From: an uncultured Bilophila sp.
Lineage (GTDB): Bacteria; Desulfobacterota; Desulfovibrionia; Desulfovibrionales; Desulfovibrionaceae
Assembly: GCA_959604115.1 (NCBI GenBank)
Contig: CAUHBW010000293.1
Location: 1-5,109, forward strand
DNA length: 5,109 bases
Direction: 5' to 3'
The stretch's first letter is position 1. The number at the start of each line of letters is the position of its first letter. Below the pieces are notes generated by a model. That model worked only from the letters and a program-made list of their open reading frames with translations. It was not told where the DNA came from and made no database searches. Of this stretch, positions 1 to 5,109 are shown piece after piece. The position numbers were made by a program, and so were the translations under genes.

Positions 1-1395
1 GTGGGCCTTGTCCGCCTCCCGCAGCCGCGACGCGGCCTCGGCGGCGAGCCGTTCCTTTTCGCGGCGGGCCTGTCCCTGTTTGTGCAGCAGGCCGAACCGG
101 GTCCGGAGCGCCGACAGGTTTTCGACGAGTCCCCGATCCGCGTCGGTGCGGCGCAGGTCGTCGAGCACGTTCGCCAGCGCGGCCCGTGCGGTTTCGTACT
201 GGCGGTTCAGCTCGTCGAGGCGGGAACGCGCGTTCGCGAAGGCCGCGTCCCGATCCGCGAGTTCGCGTCTGAGGGTCACCAGCGCGGCGTCCTTTTCCTG
301 CCGTTTGATGTCGATGTCGCGCACGGCGCGCGTGATTGTGAAGCCCTGTTCTCGGACCGTCCTGCACCGTCCTCGCTCGACCTCCGCCGCGTTGAAGGCG
401 GTTTCGGCCTGTTGCAGCGCTGTTTCGCAGGCGGGCAGGGCGTTGCGGCAGGCTTCCCGTTGCCGGGCATCCTGCGCGTGCGCCTTGCGGAGCGACGCGA
501 TGCCCGCGAATTCCCCGGCGAGTTCCAGCGCCTTGTTGGCGCGCTCCAGTCTGTGGTGATCCGGACGAAAGGCTTCGATCCGGTCGAGGACGGACCGCCG
601 CTGTTCTTCCAGCGCCGCGAGTTCCGTCTGGAGCCTGCGGATGCCGTCCAGCCAGAGCAGAGCCTGCTGCGTCCGTTCGGATTGGTCCGCGAGTTCGGAC
701 GCCTTGGCGATGTGCGCGGTCAGGTCCGCGTTGAGGCGACGTTCCTCCTCTTCGTCGAGCAGGTGGATGCCCGCGAGTTCCGCTTCCAGCGTTTCGAGAT
801 GCTTGCGTTCCTCCACGACGCGCTCGTGCACGCGCATGGACAGGGCGGAATAGATTTCCGTGCCGGTGAGCTGTTCCAGAATGGGCGCACGCTGATCGGG
901 CGCGGCTTGCAGGAAGGCCGCGAAGCCGCCCTGCGCGAGCAGCATGGACCGGGTGAAGCGGTCGAAATCCATGCCGGTGGCGGCCTCCACCTGTCCGGCG
1001 ACGCCCCGGATGTTGCTTTCCAGCACGCGCCCGGAAACGGCGTCCGAAATCTCGTGGCGGGGCGGCTGCAAATCGCCGTTGGGCCTTTTGCGCGCCCGCC
1101 ACTGGCTCCAGTGGCAGCGGAACCGGCCCGCGTCCGTTTCGAAGGTGACTTCGGCGAAGCATTCCCCGGTCTGGCGGGACATGATTTCGTTCTCGCTCTT
1201 GGTGACGCGGATCAGACGGGGGGTGCGCCCGTAGAGCGCGAGGCAGATCGCGTCGAGGATGGTGGTCTTGCCCGCGCCCGTGGGGCCGGTGATGGCGAAG
1301 ATGCCGTCGGAGAGGAACGCCGGGTGCGTGAGGTCGATGTCCCATTCTCCGACGAGGGAATTCAGGTTCTTGAAGCGGATATGCAGAATGCGCAT
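1..1395 (-). CDS. sbcC: Exonuclease SbcCD subunit C (SbcC/Rad50-type ATPase), N-terminal 465 codons, cut by the left window edge
   Basis: SbcC is the SMC-like ATPase of the SbcCD nuclease, which opens and cuts hairpins, cruciforms and blocked double-strand ends in the cytoplasm. Reading starts at ATG 1395 (MRILHIRFKNLNSL) and stays open for 465 codons to position 1 without a stop. The Walker A motif GPTGAGKTT is at residues 37-45, with K43 and T44. It is followed by the SbcC-like Q-loop region FTRSMLLAQGGFAAFL (147-162, Q155) and LEQLTGTEIYSALS (173-186). From about residue 190 to the edge the protein is charged, Glu/Arg/Ala/Leu-rich heptad-like sequence, the first arm of the coiled coil. SbcC proteins usually have about 1,000-1,200 residues, so roughly 40% is here; the CxxC zinc hook, Walker B and signature motifs lie outside. 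The start is 10 bases after the sbcD stop with only a weak ribosome binding site, which suggests translational coupling. No frameshift is seen. Confidence 0.96.
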   Translation of the reverse strand, partial: MRILHIRFKNLNSLVGEWDIDLTHPAFLSDGIFAITGPTGAGKTTILDAICLALYGRTPRLIRVTKSENEIMSRQTGECFAEVTFETDAGRFRCHWSQWRARKRPNGDLQPPRHEISDAVSGRVLESNIRGVAGQVEAATGMDFDRFTRSMLLAQGGFAAFLQAAPDQRAPILEQLTGTEIYSALSMRVHERVVEERKHLETLEAELAGIHLLDEEEERRLNADLTAHIAKASELADQSERTQQALLWLDGIRRLQTELAALEEQRRSVLDRIEAFRPDHHRLERANKALELAGEFAGIASLRKAHAQDARQREACRNALPACETALQQAETAFNAAEVERGRCRTVREQGFTITRAVRDIDIKRQEKDAALVTLRRELADRDAAFANARSRLDELNRQYETARAALANVLDDLRRTDADRGLVENLSALRTRFGLLHKQGQARREKERLAAEAASRLREADKAH

Positions 1396-1405
1396 GAGGT
1401 GTCCG

Positions 1406-2629
1406 TTAGTCGTCGGCGTTGGCCTCGAGCAGCGAGGCGACGGTTTCCCGGTAGGCGAGCCGGAGGGTTTCCCGCTGTTCTTCGGGAACTTCATGGGCGG
1501 CGAGGCAGCGTTCGAACACCTCGTGGACGTCCAGCGTGTCGAGGGTGTCGGCGTCTTCGCGTTCGAGGGCGCGCTCCATCAGCCGGGCGTTCTTGACGCG
1601 CAGGACGACCATGTCCGTGCCGTCCGTGAGCGCGTCGAGACGTTCCCGCAGGTCGCTGATGAGCGCGTCGCCCGTGTAGACGATTTCGAGCCACGCGCGG
1701 CTCCCGGCGTCGGAGAGGGCGCGCAGGCGGGATTCGATGCGGTCCCACGGGCCTTCGATCTGCTCCAGCTCCTGAAAGACCGGGACGGCGAGCGGGGTCA
1801 CGGCGGCGTTGCGTCCGGCGAAGTCCACGACGCACACCTCTTTGGTTCCGGTTTCCCCGAAGCCCATCGGTACGGGGGAGCCGCTGTAGCGGCGGGTTTC
1901 GGAGCCGCCGACCTTCTGGGGAAGGTGCAGGTGCCCGAGGGCGAGGTAGTCGATGGTTTCCGGGAAGCAGTCGGCGGTCACGCGGGCCAGCGAGCCTACG
2001 TAGAGCTGGCGCACGCCGTCGCCTTCCGCGGTCTTGCCGCCCGCCGCGAACAGGTGCCCCGTGGCGAGCACCGGAAGGTCGGGCCGGGAACGCCGCGCCT
2101 CGGCCAGCGCGGCCACGGCCTCATAATGCCGCCGGACGCCTTCGACCAGTTTGCGCTCCTTGTCCTCGACGCTTTCGCCGGGCTCCACCAGCCGGATGTC
2201 CCGATCCCGCAGGTATGGGACCGCGCAGACGATGAGTTCGGGTTCGCCGTCCGCGTCGCGCAGGGTGAGGATTTCATCTTCGGGGTTGTCCGTGGCGGCC
2301 CCGACGACGTGCACGTCGAGCGCGCGCAGGAGTTCGCCGGGTGCGCTCAGAAATGAGGGCGAGTCATGGTTGCCCGCCACCACGACGACGTGGCGGCAGG
2401 TATCCATGACCCGGCGGAGAAAGCGGTAGTAGAGTTCCTGCGACCGGTTGCTCGGCGCGCTGGTGTCGAAGACGTCTCCGGCGACGATCAGAACGTCGAT
2501 GCGCTGGCGCCGGATGGTTTCGGCGAGCCAGTCCAGAAAGGCCGCGAAGGTTTCGTGGCGTTTGCGGCCGTACAGCGTGCGGCCGAGATGCCAGTCCGAG
2601 GTATGCAGAACCCGAAGGGTATGTTCCAT
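1406..2629 (-). CDS. sbcD: Exonuclease SbcCD subunit D (SbcD/Mre11-type metallophosphoesterase)
   Basis: SbcD is the nuclease subunit of SbcCD; it uses two metal ions, normally Mn2+, to cut DNA under control of the SbcC ATPase. The 407-residue length is normal for bacterial SbcD. The calcineurin-like phosphoesterase motifs are all present in order: HTSDWHLG (9-16; D12, H14), GDVFD (51-55; D52), GNHDS (86-90; N87, H88), TGHLF (190-194; H192) and GHLHLPQ (232-238; H233, H235). RRYSGSPVPMGFGE (246-259) matches the usual SbcD segment after the last metal motif. The C-terminal part (about 285-400) fits the capping region and the helices that contact SbcC, ending with an HEVFERCLAAHEVPEEQ stretch (369-385). 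ATG 2629 is preferred because GGAG lies 5 bases upstream and the first strand of the fold begins at residue 5. It stops with TAA 10 bases before sbcC, the standard sbcD-sbcC order. All catalytic residues are intact, so it should be active. Confidence 0.97.
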   Translation of the reverse strand: MEHTLRVLHTSDWHLGRTLYGRKRHETFAAFLDWLAETIRRQRIDVLIVAGDVFDTSAPSNRSQELYYRFLRRVMDTCRHVVVVAGNHDSPSFLSAPGELLRALDVHVVGAATDNPEDEILTLRDADGEPELIVCAVPYLRDRDIRLVEPGESVEDKERKLVEGVRRHYEAVAALAEARRSRPDLPVLATGHLFAAGGKTAEGDGVRQLYVGSLARVTADCFPETIDYLALGHLHLPQKVGGSETRRYSGSPVPMGFGETGTKEVCVVDFAGRNAAVTPLAVPVFQELEQIEGPWDRIESRLRALSDAGSRAWLEIVYTGDALISDLRERLDALTDGTDMVVLRVKNARLMERALEREDADTLDTLDVHEVFERCLAAHEVPEEQRETLRLAYRETVASLLEANADD

Positions 2630-2634
2630 GTGCG

Positions 2635-2638
2635 CTCC
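2635..2638 (-). promoter_or_regulatory. Ribosome binding site of sbcD
   Basis: On the minus strand GGAG sits 5 bases before ATG 2629. It supports this start for sbcD and shows that the gene can be translated independently of the upstream membrane-protein gene. Confidence 0.6.
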
Positions 2639-2644
2639 GTGATC

Positions 2645-2660
2645 CGCCCCGAACGGGGCG
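2645..2660 (-). repeat. GC-rich hairpin in the gap upstream of sbcD
   Basis: CGCCCC (2645-2650) and GGGGCG (2655-2660) form a perfect 6-bp stem around a 4-base loop. It lies in the 72-base gap between the membrane-protein stop (2702) and the sbcD start (2629), just before the sbcD ribosome binding site. Neither strand has a T-run after the stem, so it does not look like an intrinsic terminator. It could cause partial pausing, protect the downstream mRNA or tune sbcD translation, or it could be chance in GC-rich DNA. The stem is seen directly; any role is inference. Confidence 0.4.
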
Positions 2661-2701
2661 TGCCGTTACAGATAGCCTGTGAACGCGGAGCGGGCAAGAC
2701 C

Positions 2702-4906
2702 TCAGGGCGCGGCGGGCTTTTGGGGCTGGGGCGCGGTGACGGCCTGCTGGGGTGCGGGGGCTCCGGCGTGGCGCTTTTGGTATTCCTTCCAGCCCCAGTA
2801 GCCGCCTCCCGCGAGCAGGGCGGCGAGGCAGACGACGAGCAGCGCCGTTCCCCAGACGGCCCAGCGGCTCGGCTTGCGGAAGGGATCGTTGTAGGAGCGG
2901 CTGGCGTTGGGCGGCAGGGCGGCGGCGTCGGTCAGGCAGGAGCCGAGCAGGAAATTGATGGGGATCTGGCTGTTGACCGCCCATCCCGAGGCGTCGAGCA
3001 CCGGGCCGAGCGTCCGGCGGCGGAGCTTGAGCCACGCGAGGAACATCGACGGCCCGGAAATGCACAGGAAGATGCCCGCGAACAGGAGCGGGAACTGCCA
3101 CCACGTCAGGGAGAACAGCGCGGCGGCGATGCTGGCGAGCGCGGTCCCGAGCGCGCCGAGGGCGAGGCCGATGGCCGCGAAGATGCCCATGCTCCTGCCG
3201 ATGTCGAAGGGCTTTTCGTTTTTCTTCACGTCCGTGCTCAGCTTTTCGATGGACTTGGAGGCGTCCGACATGAGCGTGGAATCCTTGGACGCCGCCAGCT
3301 TTTCGAGCTGATCCGTGATCATGCGCCCGACCCGCTTGTAGGGCGCGAAGACGGCGGTGCGGATGCTGATGGGGTTGTCCACCAGCTTGATCAGCGTGGC
3401 TTCCCAACTGTCGCCCTGCGTGTCCACGAAGACGCCGTGCCGCCCCGGAAACAGCAGATTGGCGTCTCCAGCAGTGATCGCGGCGACGATGTTCATCTTT
3501 TGCCCGGTGTTGTTCCGCACGCACTCACAGTAGGCGAGACACAGGTGGCTCGGCTGTGCCTGCGCGGCGTGGGCGTTGATGTCGTCCACGCGGAGGCAGA
3601 GGTTGCAGCTTCGTCCGTCGATGAACAGCGTTCCGATCTGGAAGGTCGTGGGCCGTGAGAGCGCGTAGAAGTCGCAGAAGGACACGAAGTTCATCAGCAG
3701 CCGGTGCAGGTGGCTGTTGTAGAGGACGAGGCGTTCCGCGTCTTCGGTCGCCTTGACGGCTTCCGTCGCCTCGGCGTCCCGCTGCACGAGGGCCTCGAAG
3801 CGGGAAAGCATGTCGCCGGCGAGGAGTTCGTCCAGCCGTTCCCCGTCGAGCTGGCCCGCGCCGGTGGAGGGTTCGCGGGCCACGATGTCCGCATACGGCG
3901 CGAAGCGCGCGAGCACCGTTTGCCAGTCGTCGAAACGGAGGGCTTCGCGTTCGCCGATCAGCGGAACGATGACCGTATCCCGCAGGGCATGCACCCGCTC
4001 GATCCACGCTGGGTTCAGGTTCCGATCCAGCGGGAGCGGCTGATCCGCCTCGATGTGCGCGAGGGGCAGGTCGCGCAGGACCGCGTCATCGGCGTTGAGA
4101 TCGCGATCGGCGAGCTGGGCGAAGACCGTTTCCGGCGCGTTGAGCGCGAAGGCCGCGCGGGCGTCGAATCCGGCGAGCCGACAGCGGGTGAAATAGTCGT
4201 CGATCTTGTTTTTGAGGTCCTGCACGAGCTTGAAGCCCGCGTCCGTCGCTTCGCCGAGCGGGAAGGTGCGGGCGAAGGCCGCGAGTTCGTCGGACCATGC
4301 CTTGTTGTCCCGCACGTCCTGCATGAAGGCCTGCCCCTGTTCCAGCGTGGCGCCCTGCTTGCCCCCGGCGTCCGCCGTGCCGCCCGTGACGGCGACGACG
4401 TCTTCGATGAACCGGTTGACGTCGGGATCGAAGGACGGATGCGGCACCATCACGCCGTCGCCGTTGAAGGCGTCCTGCGCGGCGGCCTGAGTCGCCGCAG
4501 CCACATCCTCCGGCGTCAGGGACGGCGCGTCCGCCTTGCCGAGCTGGTCCAGCATGCGTTTCGCGGCGGCGAGGGTATGGCGGCCTTCGTCCGTATCTTG
4601 CCGGATGTCGGCGAGGGGAAGCTCGGGACGGCTTTCCGCCAGCAGGGCCGGGTTTTCGAGGCGTGCCGAGGTCCAGCGGACGGCGTCGAGCACTTCCTGA
4701 ATCCGGATGCGTCCGTCCTTGTCCGTGTCGAGCAGTTCGAGCGTCCGGGCGTCGAACTGGAGCTTGTTGATGGGGCAGCTCAGGGCGACCCAGAGCTTGG
4801 GATCGAGTTCGTCGAGGTGCAGCAGCTCCTCGGGGGTCCGCAGGGTCACCTGATCGAGGCCGCCGATCCGGTGAAACGTCCAGTTGAACGCGGCGTGCGT
4901 AGGCAT
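2702..4906 (-). CDS. Conserved-looking hypothetical EF-hand membrane protein (734 residues), function unknown
   Basis: I cannot assign a function. The start at ATG 4906 is supported by GGAGG 8 bases upstream. There is no N-terminal signal peptide. Residues 60-71 (DTDKDGRIRIQE) are a canonical EF-hand loop with D60, D62, D64, G65, I67 and E71, so calcium binding is likely. FNGDGVM (147-153) and DRDLNADD (267-274) look like degenerate loops. A mid-protein region has six cysteines: C411, C434/C437 (CNLC), C456, C460 and C462 (CLAYCEC), a possible metal site. After a charged Lys/Ser-rich stretch (about 528-571) come two adjacent membrane segments (about 572-599 and 602-626), a basic loop starting KLRRR, a soluble stretch (about 632-681) and a third membrane segment (about 682-704). 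The tail (713-734) is Ala/Pro/Gln-rich. Positive charges before segment 1, after segment 2 and before segment 3 predict a cytoplasmic bulk and an exported C-terminal tail. It lies 72 bases upstream of sbcD on the same strand. The sequence is open and intact with codon use like its neighbours. Confidence 0.9.
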   Translation of the reverse strand: MPTHAAFNWTFHRIGGLDQVTLRTPEELLHLDELDPKLWVALSCPINKLQFDARTLELLDTDKDGRIRIQEVLDAVRWTSARLENPALLAESRPELPLADIRQDTDEGRHTLAAAKRMLDQLGKADAPSLTPEDVAAATQAAAQDAFNGDGVMVPHPSFDPDVNRFIEDVVAVTGGTADAGGKQGATLEQGQAFMQDVRDNKAWSDELAAFARTFPLGEATDAGFKLVQDLKNKIDDYFTRCRLAGFDARAAFALNAPETVFAQLADRDLNADDAVLRDLPLAHIEADQPLPLDRNLNPAWIERVHALRDTVIVPLIGEREALRFDDWQTVLARFAPYADIVAREPSTGAGQLDGERLDELLAGDMLSRFEALVQRDAEATEAVKATEDAERLVLYNSHLHRLLMNFVSFCDFYALSRPTTFQIGTLFIDGRSCNLCLRVDDINAHAAQAQPSHLCLAYCECVRNNTGQKMNIVAAITAGDANLLFPGRHGVFVDTQGDSWEATLIKLVDNPISIRTAVFAPYKRVGRMITDQLEKLAASKDSTLMSDASKSIEKLSTDVKKNEKPFDIGRSMGIFAAIGLALGALGTALASIAAALFSLTWWQFPLLFAGIFLCISGPSMFLAWLKLRRRTLGPVLDASGWAVNSQIPINFLLGSCLTDAAALPPNASRSYNDPFRKPSRWAVWGTALLVVCLAALLAGGGYWGWKEYQKRHAGAPAPQQAVTAPQPQKPAAP

Positions 4907-4914
4907 GGGGAAAT

Positions 4915-4919
4915 CCTCC
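4915..4919 (-). promoter_or_regulatory. Ribosome binding site of the EF-hand membrane protein
   Basis: A full GGAGG lies 8 bases before ATG 4906 on the minus strand. It is the strongest Shine-Dalgarno match among the complete genes here and fixes the start of this otherwise unrecognised gene. Confidence 0.75.
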
Positions 4920-4939
4920 GGTCAAGACTGTTCCCGTCC

Positions 4940-4967
4940 GTCGTACGCCGGATCGGGGCCGCTTCAA
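4940..4967 (-). promoter_or_regulatory. Candidate sigma-70-type promoter for the EF-hand membrane protein gene
   Basis: On the minus strand TTGAAG (4967-4962; four of six matches to TTGACA) is followed after 16 bases by TACGAC (4945-4940; three of six matches to TATAAT). Transcription would begin near 4933, leaving a leader of about 27 bases that includes the GGAGG. It overlaps the most AT-rich stretch of the divergent region. The -10 match is weak, so this is only a candidate; if right, it could also serve sbcDC by read-through. Confidence 0.25.
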
Positions 4968-5043
4968 ATGAAAATGTGATCGGAGGGGGAAACGGGGGCG
5001 TAGCCTTTTTCACCGAGAAGACGTACAAGACGGCATTCACGGA

Positions 5044-5060
5044 CGGAGGAGGCCCCTCCG
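5044..5060 (+). repeat. Small hairpin in the leader of the plus-strand gene
   Basis: CGGAGG (5044-5049) and CCTCCG (5055-5060) are a perfect 6-bp inverted repeat with a 5-base spacer. It lies 33 bases before ATG 5094 in the likely leader. The real ribosome binding site (5083-5087) is outside the stem, so simple masking of that site is not implied. It could be a protein-binding palindrome or chance. Confidence 0.3.
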
Positions 5061-5082
5061 CAGAAGAACAACTCGAAACCTG

Positions 5083-5087
5083 AAGGA
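5083..5087 (+). promoter_or_regulatory. Ribosome binding site of the partial plus-strand gene
   Basis: AAGGA is placed 6 bases before ATG 5094, followed by an A-rich spacer. The motif, spacing and spacer are typical of a true start and are the main reason for calling a gene at the right edge. Confidence 0.6.
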
Positions 5088-5093
5088 AAAACG

Positions 5094-5109
5094 ATGCCGA
5101 AACTGCAAG
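5094..5109 (+). CDS. Start of a divergent gene, cut by the right window edge; product unknown
   Basis: Only five complete codons (MPKLQ) are visible before the window ends, so no product can be named. The call rests on ATG 5094 with AAGGA 6 bases upstream, and on the fact that the 187 bases to the left carry no better gene. It is transcribed away from the membrane-protein and sbcDC genes and may share control elements with them. Confidence 0.5.

Larger units (their letters stand above)
4907..5093. other. Divergent intergenic region
   Basis: These 187 bases separate the start of the minus-strand membrane-protein gene (4906) from that of the plus-strand gene (5094). The region is less GC-rich than the genes, with an AT-rich patch around 4961-4980, and must hold control signals for both directions unless the plus-strand gene is driven from elsewhere. 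I found one weak minus-strand promoter candidate, one small hairpin and a ribosome binding site at each end. I could not find a convincing plus-strand promoter. Confidence 0.7.

Noticed and set aside
481..860. Recurrent GCGAGTTC-type words on the plus strand in the sbcC region
   Set aside because: They reflect repeated Glu-Leu-Ala codons in the SbcC coiled coil with biased codon use; spacing is irregular and flanks differ, so this is not a repeat array.
1..1596. Long plus-strand open frame (531 codons) opposite sbcC and the end of sbcD
   Set aside because: It lies antisense to the clearly identified sbcC and sbcD. Its translation is a low-information Arg/Gly/Val/Glu-rich sequence typical of a reverse-strand shadow in GC-rich DNA, with no recognisable motif.
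1259..2356. Plus-strand open frame of 365 codons opposite sbcD
   Set aside because: It is antisense to the conserved SbcD metal-binding motifs, with no ribosome binding evidence or family resemblance.
2364..3524. Minus-strand open frame of 386 codons overlapping the membrane protein and sbcD in another frame
   Set aside because: It is extremely Arg/Pro/His-rich and lies out of frame over two well-supported genes, so it is a frame shadow. I also considered a frameshifted extension, but both real frames are intact.
2366..3658. Plus-strand open frame of 430 codons opposite the C-terminal half of the membrane protein
   Set aside because: Composition is typical of a GC-rich shadow. The opposite strand gives a coherent protein with membrane segments and a good ribosome binding site.
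4086..4967. Minus-strand open frame of 293 codons overlapping the N-terminal half of the membrane protein
   Set aside because: Its Arg/Gly/Pro-rich translation shows no structure, whereas the frame starting at 4906 has the GGAGG and an EF-hand.
5024..5029. TACAAG as a plus-strand -10 element
   Set aside because: It matches four of six consensus bases, but no acceptable -35 hexamer lies 15-18 bases upstream.
4934..5046. 8-bp inverted match CCGTCCGT (4934-4941) and ACGGACGG (5039-5046) flanking the divergent region
   Set aside because: The arms are about 100 bases apart and do not extend. A match of this length is expected fairly often by chance in a GC-rich stretch of this size.
3704..5083. 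Plus-strand open frame of 459 codons ending just before the start at 5094
   Set aside because: It is antisense to the EF-hand region and runs across the intergenic space without a suitable start. Its nearness to the real plus-strand start is coincidental.

Overview
The window is GC-rich bacterial chromosomal DNA, densely coded on the minus strand. Codon use (GCG, CTG, CGC and GAC dominate), strong GGAGG-type ribosome binding sites and a classical bacterial sbcD-sbcC pair point to a high-GC Gram-negative bacterium. My impression is a proteobacterial or Desulfovibrionaceae-like genome, but nothing here settles the taxon.

Layout, in transcription order on the minus strand (right to left). (1) 4906-2702: a 734-residue membrane protein of unknown function. 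It has one textbook EF-hand calcium loop near its N-terminus, a cysteine cluster in the middle, three C-terminal membrane segments and an Ala/Pro/Gln tail. (2) A 72-base gap holding a GC-rich hairpin and the sbcD ribosome binding site. (3) 2629-1406: sbcD, the Mre11-type nuclease subunit, complete, with all metal-binding motifs. (4) A 10-base gap, then sbcC from 1395 running off the left edge. The 465 codons present cover the N-terminal ATPase half-domain and the start of the long coiled coil. At the right edge a divergent plus-strand gene starts at 5094 with a good ribosome binding site; only five codons are visible. The 187 bases between the divergent starts (4907-5093) should hold the promoters for both directions.

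How they work together: SbcC and SbcD form the SbcCD (Rad50-Mre11 type) complex, an ATP-dependent nuclease that cuts hairpins, cruciforms and protein-blocked DNA ends. The membrane protein lies directly upstream on the same strand and may share a transcript with sbcDC, but its sequence gives no direct sign of a DNA-repair role. It is the least explained item in the window. I saw no RNA gene, CRISPR array, insertion sequence or prophage signature, and no convincing new multi-gene system.
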